Part shown: in pieces, positions 6,736-14,744 of the stretch | Position numbering within the stretch: the first letter of the stretch is position 1 | How the letters are laid out: every line of letters begins with the position of its first letter | Origin: JADGRA01 sp035622755 | GTDB taxonomy: Bacteria > Myxococcota > Myxococcia > Myxococcales > Myxococcaceae | Assembly: GCA_035622755.1 (NCBI GenBank) | Contig: DASPUU010000137.1 | Span: 12,110 to 76,109 of the forward strand | Reading direction: 5' to 3' | Length of the DNA stretch: 64,000 nucleotides | Made by a program: the position numbers and the translations under genes | Notes under the pieces: generated by a model | Databases searched by the model: none | What the model was told of the DNA's origin: nothing | The model's input: only the letters and a program-made list of their open reading frames with translations

Positions 6736-8919
6736 TTGCCGCCTCACCGCGCCGTGCTCGTCCTCGCTCTCGCCCTGGCCACGGGCGCGGCCGCCGCACC
6801 GGCCGGAACCCGCGAGCGCGACCACGAGATGCTCCGCGAGGTGGTGGCGGAGATCTCCGCCCGCGCCCCGCTGGGCAGCGCCCGCCTCGGCATCCAGGTG
6901 GTCAGCCTGGCCGACGGCTCGGTCCTCTTCGCCCGGAATGCCGACGACCTGCTCAACCCGGCCTCGAACGTGAAGCTGGTCACCGCGGCGGCGGCCCTGG
7001 CCCGGCTCGGGCCGGACTATCGCTTCGAGACCGAGTTCTTCCTCGAGGGCGCCGGGTCCGAACGACCCCGCCTCCTCGTCCGCGGCAAGGGCGACCCCTC
7101 GATGACCACCGAGCGGCTCTACCAGGTGGTGAGCGAGCTCAAGCACCTCGGGCTGCACGACGTCTCGGACATCGTCCTCGACGACACCTTCTTCGACACC
7201 GAGCGGCTGGCGCCGGGCTTCGAGCAGGAGACCACCGACCGGCCCTACACCGCGCCCACCGGGGCGCTCAGCCTCAACCTGAACGCCGTCGGCATCCACG
7301 TCCGGTCGGTGGGCGCCGGCCTCCGGCCGGTGGTCGAGGTCGACCCGCCGAGCGACTTCTTCACCGTGCTCAACGCGGCGGTGGGGACCTCGAGCCGGGC
7401 CCGGCGCTCGTCCGTCTCCTCGCTGCCCGACGGCGAGCGGCAGCGCATCGTGGTCCGGGGCACCGTCCCGGCGTCGGGGGAGTTCGCCGTCTGGAAGCGC
7501 GTCGACCAGCCGCCGTTCTACTTCGGCCAGACGCTGCGGATGCTCCTCGAGCAGCGGGGGATCCACGTGCGGGGCAAGGTCAGGCTGGGCGCCGTCCCGG
7601 ACCACCTCCGGCCGTTCTACGTCGCTCAGAGCGAGACGCTGGACATGGTCCTCAAGCGAATGAACAAGAGCTCGAGCAACTTCGTCGCCGAGCAGTTGCT
7701 CAAGACGATGGGCGCCGAGGCCAGGGGCGTACCGGGGACCACCGCCAAGGGCGTCCAGGCCACCGAGGAGTTCCTCGAGCGGGAGGTGGGCATCCGGCGC
7801 GGCTCCTACGTCTTCAAGAACGGGTCCGGCATCAACGACACCAACCGGTTCAGCGCCGCCCAGCTCACCCGCCTGGTGAAGACCATGGCCGAGCGGTTCG
7901 CCCTCGCCCCGGAGTACCTCTCCAGCGTTCCCATCGGAGGCAAGGACGGCACGCTCAAGTGGCGCTTCGAGGGAACCGAGGCCGCCGGCCGGCTCCGGGC
8001 CAAGACCGGGACCCTGGAGAACGTCTCCGCCCTGAGCGGCGTGGTCCAGAGCGCGGGCGGGGAGGCCTTCGCCTTCAGCATCCTGGTGAACGACTTCCCC
8101 GGGCGCACCGCTCCGGTCGTCCAGGCCATCGATGCCCTGGGAGCGGCGCTGGCCGGGGCCGGCGCGCCGGGCGGTCCGGGCGCGGCCCTGGCCTCGCTCC
8201 GTCCGCCCGTCTCCGAGCCGTCGCCGGCGGAGGAGGCCCGCGCCCGCCTGGCCACCTATCTCCAGCTCGGACGCGCCGCGGATCGCCGCAACGTCGCCTT
8301 CCTGCGCACCGCCTGGCGCAACGAGAAGGACCCGGCCGTGCGGGCGGTGGTGGCCGATGCCATCTACCAGTCCAATCCCTCCGACTACCTCGGCGCCCGG
8401 GCGCTGCTCGACAGCTTCAGCGCCTCGGACGACGTCTACCTCCGGCTGCGCCAGCTGGCCCGGAGCTCGGGCATCGACACCCCGTGCGTCTCGTCGCTGG
8501 TGACGCTGGCCGCCGAGGGCAACGCCGAGGCCCTGGGCCGCCTCCTCGAGCTCCCCCGGGCCGCCGCCTCCGACGAGCCGGCGCGGAGCGACCTGGCGGT
8601 GGCCCTGTCCGAGGTCTCGCGCACCGCGCCGGAGGAGCTGGTGCAGGCGCTCCAGGCCGCGGCGCCGGCCGACCGCGAGGCGGCGCTTCCCCTGCTCGCC
8701 CGCGGCATCGAGCGCGAGCGTGACGCGGACCATCCCTTCTGGCCGGCGGTGCGCCGGTTGATGGCCGGCGCCGAGCCGTCCCGCGCGGCCTTCGCCCGCG
8801 AGCTGGAGACGGCGCTGAGCCAGCGCATCGCCCAGGACCGCGCCCCGGCCGCGCCCCCCTCCCTGGGCCCGCGGCCGCCGCCGCCTGCCGAGGTCTCGCC
8901 CGAGCGGCCAGGCGGCTGA
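6736..8919 (+). CDS. dacB: D-Ala-D-Ala carboxypeptidase/endopeptidase, PBP4 (S13) family, with C-terminal extension
   Basis: A 727-residue periplasmic protein starting at TTG with a signal peptide (about residues 1-21). The S13 catalytic motifs are present: SNVK at 77-80 (nucleophile Ser77 and Lys80), SSN at 313-315, and KTG at 423-425. The family's inserted domain lies between the first two motifs. Its role is trimming and cutting peptide crosslinks in peptidoglycan. Usual PBP4 proteins end near residue 470; this one continues for some 250 residues of helical, Leu/Ala/Arg-rich sequence (for example EARARLATYLQLGRAADRRN) that looks like helical-repeat structure, ending in a Pro-rich tail. The extension is the unusual part. 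Confidence 0.92.
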   Translation: MPPHRAVLVLALALATGAAAAPAGTRERDHEMLREVVAEISARAPLGSARLGIQVVSLADGSVLFARNADDLLNPASNVKLVTAAAALARLGPDYRFETEFFLEGAGSERPRLLVRGKGDPSMTTERLYQVVSELKHLGLHDVSDIVLDDTFFDTERLAPGFEQETTDRPYTAPTGALSLNLNAVGIHVRSVGAGLRPVVEVDPPSDFFTVLNAAVGTSSRARRSSVSSLPDGERQRIVVRGTVPASGEFAVWKRVDQPPFYFGQTLRMLLEQRGIHVRGKVRLGAVPDHLRPFYVAQSETLDMVLKRMNKSSSNFVAEQLLKTMGAEARGVPGTTAKGVQATEEFLEREVGIRRGSYVFKNGSGINDTNRFSAAQLTRLVKTMAERFALAPEYLSSVPIGGKDGTLKWRFEGTEAAGRLRAKTGTLENVSALSGVVQSAGGEAFAFSILVNDFPGRTAPVVQAIDALGAALAGAGAPGGPGAALASLRPPVSEPSPAEEARARLATYLQLGRAADRRNVAFLRTAWRNEKDPAVRAVVADAIYQSNPSDYLGARALLDSFSASDDVYLRLRQLARSSGIDTPCVSSLVTLAAEGNAEALGRLLELPRAAASDEPARSDLAVALSEVSRTAPEELVQALQAAAPADREAALPLLARGIERERDADHPFWPAVRRLMAGAEPSRAAFARELETALSQRIAQDRAPAAPPSLGPRPPPPAEVSPERPGG

Positions 8920-8937
8920 TCCGGGGCTCCGGGGGAG

Positions 8938-8961
8938 GGCGCGCGCTGATCCCCGCGCGCC
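8938..8961 (+). other. GC-rich 8-bp hairpin after dacB
   Basis: GGCGCGCG (8938-8945) pairs perfectly with CGCGCGCC (8954-8961) across an 8-base loop, 18 bases past the dacB stop. It could end dacB transcription, but no run of T follows, so this is weak. It could equally lie in the ssb promoter region. Confidence 0.3.
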
Positions 8962-9038
8962 TGTCAGCCGCCTCTGCTACGAACCTTGCGCGTCACCGGT
9001 CCGCAACGGTCCGGTGCTCGAAAGGAAGGTCAAGCAAC

Positions 9039-9509
<471 letters not shown>

Positions 9510-9530
9510 CCGCCTGGCGAGGCCCGGGGC

Positions 9531-9866
9531 ATGAGCCCCATCCGCACCGACTGGCTGGAGCGTCTCATCCAGCAGCTGGCCCAGGTCCTCGCCCGCGCGC
9601 TCGGGCTGCGGGCGCGAGGCGAGGAGGAGCAGGCGCTGGAAGAGATTCACCGGGCCACCGCCGAGCTCCTCGGCATCCCGCGCGCGATGCTGCTCTCGCT
9701 CGACCCCCGGTCGGCGCTCGAGGCGCTCGGCCAGCCGCGGCTGCGCACCGCGGCGCTGCGGCTCCTCGACGAGGAGGAGTCCATCCTGCGCGGCCAGGGG
9801 AAGCTGGCCGAGGCCGATGCGCTCGCCGCCTGGCTCGCCCGGGTGCGCGAGGGCGCCGCTGGCTAG
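9531..9866 (+). CDS. Small helical protein, resembles DUF6483
   Basis: A 111-residue, probably all-helical cytoplasmic protein. Its start (DWLERLIQQLAQVLARALGL) and pattern (EEEQALEEIHRATAELLGI, then a LLDEEESILR helix) resemble the small DUF6483 family, whose function is not known; this resemblance is from memory and unverified. It lies 21 bases after ssb and 16 bases before the phosphoribosyltransferase gene, so it is probably in the same transcript. Confidence 0.7.
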   Translation: MSPIRTDWLERLIQQLAQVLARALGLRARGEEEQALEEIHRATAELLGIPRAMLLSLDPRSALEALGQPRLRTAALRLLDEEESILRGQGKLAEADALAAWLARVREGAAG

Positions 9867-9882
9867 TCTAGGCTTCTCGCCC

Positions 9883-10515
9883 ATGCCGTCCCGACCCTCC
9901 CGGCGACCGCGTCGCGACGACCTCGCCTTCGCCGACCCGGTCGCTCCCCAGTCCGAGGTGCCGCGTGCGGGCCTGGGCACGGACCGCTCCCGCCCCGGAG
10001 AGGTCGGGGTCGAGGAGCTGTCCTGGGCGCGGTTCGACGGTCTGGTCCAGGCCCTCGCCCGGCGCATTCGCCGGCGCTTCGCCCCGGAGGCGGTGGTCGG
10101 GGTCGCCCACGGCGGCGTCTTCGTGGGGGGAGCGATGGCCTCGGCGCTGGGCGCCGACTTCTTCCCGGTGCGCATCAGCCGCCGCAGCCGCACCGCCGCC
10201 CAGCCGCGCCGGAGCCCGCGCCTCGTCGGCAGCATGCCGCGGGAGCTGAAGGGCCGGCGCGTCCTGCTCGTCGACGACGTGGCCGCCAGCGGCGAGACGC
10301 TGAAGCTCGCCCGGAAGCTGGCCGCGCGGACCGGCGCGCGCGGGCTCTTCACCGCCACCCTGGTCGCCCGCCCGGGAGGTTACGCCCCCACCTGGTCGGC
10401 CCTGGAGAGCGACGCCCTCTTCGTCTTTCCCTGGGACTACGCCGCCGTCACCGAGGACGAGCGCTTCGACGCCGCCCGGGCTCCGGTCCCGGCCCGCCCG
10501 CGGAGGCGGGGATGA
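9883..10515 (+). CDS. Phosphoribosyltransferase-family protein
   Basis: A 210-residue protein with a type I phosphoribosyltransferase fold. The PRPP-binding loop is RVLLVDDVAASGETL (residues 126-140), preceded by the hydrophobic strand VVGVAHGGVFVGGAMASALG. The N-terminal 40 residues are basic and unstructured. The family uses PRPP to attach ribose phosphate to purine bases; residues elsewhere do not settle which base, and a hypoxanthine/xanthine-type enzyme is a guess. Its stop overlaps the selB ATG (ATGA at 10512-10515), so translation of the two is probably coupled. Confidence 0.8.
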   Translation: MPSRPSRRPRRDDLAFADPVAPQSEVPRAGLGTDRSRPGEVGVEELSWARFDGLVQALARRIRRRFAPEAVVGVAHGGVFVGGAMASALGADFFPVRISRRSRTAAQPRRSPRLVGSMPRELKGRRVLLVDDVAASGETLKLARKLAARTGARGLFTATLVARPGGYAPTWSALESDALFVFPWDYAAVTEDERFDAARAPVPARPRRRG

Positions 10516-12437
10516 TCCTCGGGACGGCGGGCCACGTCGACCACGGCAAGACGTCGCTGGTGAAGGCGCTCACCGGCATCGATACCGACCGGCTTCCCGA
10601 GGAGAAGCGCCGCGGCATCACCCTCGAGCTGGGCTTTGCCCACCTCGCGCTTCCCGGCGGGACGGTGGTGGGAGTGGTCGACGTCCCCGGCCACGAGCGC
10701 TTCGTCAAGGCGATGGCCGCCGGCGCCGGCGGCGTGGACCTGGTCCTGCTGGTGGTGGCCGCCGACGAGGGGGTGATGCCGCAGACGCGCGAGCACCTGG
10801 ACATCTGCCAGCTGCTCGGCGTGCGCGCCGGGGTGGTGGCGCTGACCAAGGCCGACCTCCTCCCGGGGCTGGGAAGCGACTGGCGCGAGCTGCTCGAGGC
10901 CGACCTGAGCACGCTCCTCGCCGGGACGACCCTCGAGGAGGCCGAGGTGGTGGAGGTGTCCGCCCGCACCGGCGAGGGGCTCCCCCGGCTCCGGGAGGCG
11001 CTCGGCCGGGTGGCGTCCACGCTCGCCGCCCGGCCCGCCGATGGCCCTCTCTTTCTTCCGCTGGACCGGGCCTTCACCCTCAAGGGCTTCGGCACGGTGG
11101 TCACCGGCACGCTCCTCTCCGGAAGCGTCGCCCCGGAGGAGTCGGTGTCCCTGCTCCCCGGCCTCCCCGGGCCGTTCCGGGTGAGGACCGTGCAGGTCCA
11201 CGGCGCCCAGGTGCCGCGCGCCGCGGCCGGCCAGCGCACCGCCGTGAATCTGCCGTCGGTGGCGTCGGCCGACGTGAGCCGCGGCATGGTGCTCACCCGG
11301 GCCGGAGAGCTGCCCGAGACGCGGTCGCTGGACGTCGAGCTCACGCTGCTGCCGGCCGCGGAGGCGCCGCTCCCGCGGCGGCGGACGCTGCTCCTCCATC
11401 TCGGTACGGCCCAGGTCGAGGCGCGCGTGCGTCTGCTCGACGTGGACGCGCTCGCCCCGGGGGAGACGGCCCTGGCGCAGATCCGCACCGCCGCGCCGGT
11501 GGCCGCCCTTCCCGGCCAGCGCTTCATCCTCCGCGGGCCGCGCCCGCTGCCCGGTCGAGGAGCGACGGTGGCCGGTGGCCGGGTCTTGACGCTCGCCTCG
11601 CCGCGGCGCCGGCGCGGGGCGGCCGCGCAGCTCGAGCCGATGCGCAGCGGCGAACCCGAGGCGCGCGTGCGCTGGCTGCTCCGCCAGGCCGGCTACCGCG
11701 GGCTCGACATCCGGGAGCTCTTCGCCCGGGCGAGCCTGCCGACCAAGGCGCTGACCCGGACGCTGGAGGTGCTCTCCAGCCGCGGCGAGGCCCTCCTCGT
11801 CGACCGCGAGCGCCGGCTCCACGTCTCGGCGGAGGTCTTCCAGGGGCTCCTGGCCCGCGCCCTCTCCCTCCTCCAGGACTTCCACGAGCGTGAGCCGCTC
11901 AAGGACGGGCTCGGCCGGGAGGAGCTCCGGCAGCGTCTCTCGGCGACGCTCGAGCCGCGGCTCGGGGCGCGCATCGTCCACGAGCTGGTCGACCGGGGGC
12001 AGGCAGAGCTCGTCCCGCCGGACGGCATCCGGCTCAAGGGACGCGGCCGGAGCCTGACCCTGGGCGAGGAGGCGGCGCGCGCCAAGTCGGTCGGCGCCCT
12101 GGCCACCGCCGGGCTCGGGCCTCCGACGCTGGGCGAGCTCGGACAGAGCGTGGGGCTTCCCCCGGCCCGGGTGGCGGCGCTCCTCGAGGGCCCGGTGCGC
12201 GAGGGAACGGTGGTCAAGGTGACGGACGACCTCTACTTCCACCGGAGCGCGCTGTCCGAGCTGAGGACGCGGCTGCTCGCCCACCTCGCCGAGCACGGGG
12301 AGATCACCACCCAGGCCTTCAAGCAGCTGGTGGGACAGAGCCGGAAGTTCGTCATCCCGCTCTCGGAGTACTTCGATCGCGAGAAGGTGACCCTCCGCCT
12401 GGGCGAGCGGCGCGTGGCGCGCGGAACGCCTCGCTGA
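10512..12437 (+). CDS. selB: Selenocysteine-specific elongation factor
   Basis: A 641-residue GTPase matching SelB in length and layout. The G domain has GHVDHGKTSL (7-16), RRGITLELGFAHL, VDVPGHERFVKAMAAGAGG and LTKADLL; EF-Tu-like barrel domains follow (TLKGFGTVVTGTLLSG), and the C-terminal third is winged-helix modules that bind the SECIS hairpin. SelB brings Sec-tRNA to in-frame UGA codons. The organism therefore probably makes selenoproteins, but no selA, selD or selC is seen in this window and no obvious UGA-interrupted gene. Its ATG overlaps the preceding stop by four bases. Confidence 0.96.
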   Translation: MILGTAGHVDHGKTSLVKALTGIDTDRLPEEKRRGITLELGFAHLALPGGTVVGVVDVPGHERFVKAMAAGAGGVDLVLLVVAADEGVMPQTREHLDICQLLGVRAGVVALTKADLLPGLGSDWRELLEADLSTLLAGTTLEEAEVVEVSARTGEGLPRLREALGRVASTLAARPADGPLFLPLDRAFTLKGFGTVVTGTLLSGSVAPEESVSLLPGLPGPFRVRTVQVHGAQVPRAAAGQRTAVNLPSVASADVSRGMVLTRAGELPETRSLDVELTLLPAAEAPLPRRRTLLLHLGTAQVEARVRLLDVDALAPGETALAQIRTAAPVAALPGQRFILRGPRPLPGRGATVAGGRVLTLASPRRRRGAAAQLEPMRSGEPEARVRWLLRQAGYRGLDIRELFARASLPTKALTRTLEVLSSRGEALLVDRERRLHVSAEVFQGLLARALSLLQDFHEREPLKDGLGREELRQRLSATLEPRLGARIVHELVDRGQAELVPPDGIRLKGRGRSLTLGEEAARAKSVGALATAGLGPPTLGELGQSVGLPPARVAALLEGPVREGTVVKVTDDLYFHRSALSELRTRLLAHLAEHGEITTQAFKQLVGQSRKFVIPLSEYFDREKVTLRLGERRVARGTPR

Positions 12438-12594
12438 AGGGACCGTCCGCCGAACCGGACAGCAAGCCCGGTGAGCGGCCAGGCGTTGCAGAATCTGCAG
12501 CGCTCGAATGAAGCGCGATGAAACTCCTGCGTGTGTACGTCTTCATCCGACTCTGTAAGCGGGCGAAATGACGCACCTGTCGAATGTGGACGCG

Positions 12595-12610
12595 TGGCAC
12601 GTGACTCGCT
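12595..12610 (+). promoter_or_regulatory. Near-consensus sigma-54 (-24/-12) promoter
   Basis: TGGCACG-TGAC-TCGCT matches the sigma-54 consensus TGGCACG-N4-TTGCW with a single mismatch and exact spacing (GG at 12596-12597, ten bases, GC at 12608-12609). The start of transcription would be near 12621. A weaker sigma-70 reading overlaps it (TGGACG at 12587, 17 bases, TATAGA at 12610). It drives the candidate small RNA that follows. Upstream lie inverted repeats at 12500-12516 (GCGCT/AGCGC) and 12517-12547 (GATGAA/TTCATC), at distances suited to activator sites. Confidence 0.65.
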
Positions 12611-12620
12611 ATAGAACGCC

Positions 12621-12740
12621 CCGGGCGCGAGGTTCGCCGTTCTGGGTCGGTTCCCCCCCACCGGCCCACGCGGGAGACCACGCGCTGTCTGAAGTCCCTG
12701 TGGCCCGGCGTCCCTTCGGGATTGCCGGGCTACTTTTTTT
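12621..12740 (+). ncRNA. Candidate sigma-54-dependent small RNA, Pxr-like in layout
   Basis: No protein-coding gene fits 12438-12729, yet the stretch holds a good promoter, ordered secondary structure and an intrinsic terminator, the layout of a small RNA of about 120 bases. Hairpins visible: 12624-12638 (GGCG/CGCC); 12644-12667 (GGGTCGGT/ACCGGCCC, 8 bp with one G-T pair, loop TCCCCCCC); 12669-12684 (CGCG/CGCG, loop GGAGACCA); and the terminator at 12703-12730. The exposed seven-cytosine loop could pair with purine-rich ribosome-binding sites. A sigma-54 promoter, about three stem-loops and a run of seven cytosines recall the Myxococcus developmental RNA Pxr, though the neighbours (selB, a methyltransferase) differ from those of pxr. 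Homology is unproven. Confidence 0.5.
12703..12740 (+). terminator. Intrinsic (rho-independent) terminator
   Basis: GCCCGGC (12703-12709) pairs with GCCGGGC (12724-12730); an inner TCCC/GGGA stem closes a TTC loop; TAC and seven T follow (12734-12740). The T-tract lies on the plus-strand side only, so it ends the candidate small RNA and not the convergent methyltransferase gene, whose stop codon it overlaps. Confidence 0.85.
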
Positions 12741-13479
12741 CCGGCTCCGCGCGTGCCGTGCGCGCCCAGAGGCGGAGGCCGACGGGGCGGAGCGTGCCGG
12801 CGGCGATGCGGTGCAGCTCGGCGGTGAGCACCCAGCGCGCGATGCGCGCCGCGTGCCGGGACGGCTCGAGCTGTCCAGCGATGGAGCGATGGAGGTACGG
12901 CCCGCGGGCAGTGCCGAGGAGCTCGAAGCGGCCGGCGAGCGCGGCCCGCATCGCGCACCCCCGGTGCAGGGGTGGATCCCCGGCGTGCTCGGCCTCCCAC
13001 CGCGCGAGCGGATCGTCCTCGTCCGAGCCATGCGCCACCTCCCTGCGGAGGAGGCCGGCCGCGCCGAGCAGCCCCTGGAGGTCGTACAGCCAGCGCAGGG
13101 TCTCGCGGTCCGGGGCGTCGAGGTCGAAGTCGGCGGCGGCGAGGAGGCCGCCCGGACGGAGCAGCCGCCCGGCGTTCTCCAGCGCGCGCTCGAGCGGAAA
13201 CAGGTGGTGCAGCGACGCGGAGAAGACCAGCGCGTCGAAGGGAGCGTCCTCGAAGCCGAGGAAGTCCGCCTCGACGAAGCGGACGGGCGCGGCGCGCTCC
13301 GTCCCGGCCAGCGAGCGATCGACGGCGGTCACCTCGAAGCCGTCGGCGGCGAGGCGCCGGGCGAGGAGGCCGTTGCCGCAGCCGACCTCGAGCACGCGCC
13401 GGCAGCCGGAGAGGAGGGGCGCGAGGAAGCGGTGCGTCTCCTCGACCACCACTTCCGCGGGGCGCGCGTCCTCTCGCAC
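12730..13479 (-). CDS. SAM-dependent methyltransferase (class I)
   Basis: A 249-residue protein starting at GTG. The SAM-binding motif I is VLEVGCGNGLLARRLAADG (about residues 29-47), followed by the acidic strand end EVTAVDRS, the motif around FDALVFSASLHHLFP and the post-motif LRPGGLLAAADF. This is the Methyltransf_11/12 pattern of small-molecule or protein methylation. The C-terminal 100 residues have no clear motif, so the substrate is unknown. It is convergent with selB and the candidate small RNA, and its stop codon overlaps the RNA's terminator stem. Confidence 0.85.
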   Translation of the reverse strand: MREDARPAEVVVEETHRFLAPLLSGCRRVLEVGCGNGLLARRLAADGFEVTAVDRSLAGTERAAPVRFVEADFLGFEDAPFDALVFSASLHHLFPLERALENAGRLLRPGGLLAAADFDLDAPDRETLRWLYDLQGLLGAAGLLRREVAHGSDEDDPLARWEAEHAGDPPLHRGCAMRAALAGRFELLGTARGPYLHRSIAGQLEPSRHAARIARWVLTAELHRIAAGTLRPVGLRLWARTARAEPEKK

Positions 13480-13517
13480 GCCGCCGAGGTTATCTCGTCC
13501 CTGGGTGGAGCCGGCCG

Positions 13518-14744
13518 TCAGCGGCCGAGCGCGCGGACCGCCTCGCGCCGGACCTCGGGATCGGCATCGGACGTCGCCGCGCGGAGGGCGGCCCGGGCGG
13601 CCGGCGACTCGAGGCGGGCCAGGGCCCGGGTGGCCGCCCGGCGCACCTCGCGGACGCGATCGCCGAGCGCAGCCGAGAGGGCCTGGGCGGTCCGGGGATC
13701 TCGGATCTCCCCCAGCGATTCGGACGCGGCGGCGCGCACCCGGGGGTCGGCATCCACCGTGGCCCGGACGAGCGCGTCGACGGCGCGCGCGTCTTCGAGG
13801 CCTCCCAGGGCTGCGGCGCCCTCGGCCCGCACGCGTGCGTCCGGGTCCGAGAGGCAGAGGACCAGCGCCTCGAGGGCCCGGGCGTCCTCGAGGCGAGCCA
13901 GCGCCTCCACCACCGACAGGCGGACGTCCGCGTCGGCATCCTTCATCCGGGCGAGGAGCGCCGGGGTCGTCTCGCGCTCGCCGATTTCCCCGAGCGCCTC
14001 GGCCGCCGCGGCGCGGACGCCGGCCTCGTCGCTTCCGAGCTGCTCGACCAGGACGCCGAGCGCGCGGCGATCTCCGAGGCCTCCGAGCGCGGCCACCGCC
14101 GCCCGGCGCACCCGCCCATCGACGTGCCCGGCGGCCACCAGCAGCGACGGGACGGCCCGCGCATCCCCGGTGGAGCCGAGCGCCCAGGCGGCGGTGGCGG
14201 CCACCGCAGCATCCGGGTCGCGGAGCGCGCCCTCGAGGAGCTCGCGGACGTCGGGGTCCTCGCGCTCGCCGAGCCCGAACGCCGCGGCCTGGCGCTCGCC
14301 GGGCTGGCCGGCGCGCAGCGCGGCCCGGAGCCGGGCCATGGCCTCCGGGCTCTCGGTGCGCCCGAGCAGCCCGGCGGCCATCCGGCGGACGCAGGCGCTC
14401 GAATCTCCCAGATGCCCGGCGAGCAGCGCCACGGCGTCCGGAGCGGTGACCGGACCGGTGAGCGCTCGTTCCAGCGAGTGCGCCGCGCCGTCCTCCACCG
14501 GCGAGCCGTCCCGGCGGCCGCCGGAGAGCCCGGCCAGGACCGCGTCGGCGGCCAGCGCGCAGGCCAGCGGGTCGGAGCGGCCGAGCGCGTCGAGCAGCGG
14601 CTGGAGCTGGGCCGCCGTCGGCCCGGGCACGGTCCCGCTCCGGTGCCGCCCGGCGTGGGCGGTGATGGCCCGGGCGAGGGCCGCCGGAGGAGCCAGGAGG
14701 ATGAGCCCGAGCAGGGGAAGTGCAGGGGCCAGCCGGGCGACCAT
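13518..14744 (-). CDS. Exported HEAT-repeat protein
   Basis: A 408-residue protein with a signal peptide (MVARLAPALPLLGLILLAPP) and then some ten 31-residue HEAT/PBS-lyase-type repeats filling the rest, each with the pattern of D-x-x-VR-x-x-A-x-x-ALG (for example DADPRVRAAASESLGEIRD). Such solenoids are protein-binding scaffolds. The ATG overlaps the stop of the upstream M56 peptidase gene (TGATG at 14742-14746), and that peptidase carries the same kind of repeats, so the two probably work together in the periplasm or membrane. No catalytic motif is seen. Confidence 0.88.
   Translation of the reverse strand: MVARLAPALPLLGLILLAPPAALARAITAHAGRHRSGTVPGPTAAQLQPLLDALGRSDPLACALAADAVLAGLSGGRRDGSPVEDGAAHSLERALTGPVTAPDAVALLAGHLGDSSACVRRMAAGLLGRTESPEAMARLRAALRAGQPGERQAAAFGLGEREDPDVRELLEGALRDPDAAVAATAAWALGSTGDARAVPSLLVAAGHVDGRVRRAAVAALGGLGDRRALGVLVEQLGSDEAGVRAAAAEALGEIGERETTPALLARMKDADADVRLSVVEALARLEDARALEALVLCLSDPDARVRAEGAAALGGLEDARAVDALVRATVDADPRVRAAASESLGEIRDPRTAQALSAALGDRVREVRRAATRALARLESPAARAALRAATSDADPEVRREAVRALGR

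Noticed and set aside
4639..8733. Very long minus-strand reading frame of over 1,300 codons
   Set aside because: It lies opposite nhaA and dacB, which have clear family motifs; its product is Gly/Arg/Ala/Asp-rich low complexity, the usual mirror of high-GC coding DNA. Similar shadows were dropped throughout.
8938..8961. Intrinsic terminator for dacB
   Set aside because: The hairpin is perfect but no T-run follows on either strand, so it is listed only as a hairpin.
12438..12740. selC (tRNA-Sec) downstream of selB
   Set aside because: No 12-13 bp acceptor/T-stem stack, TCA anticodon loop or CCA end is seen; the hairpins and T-tract fit a small RNA better.
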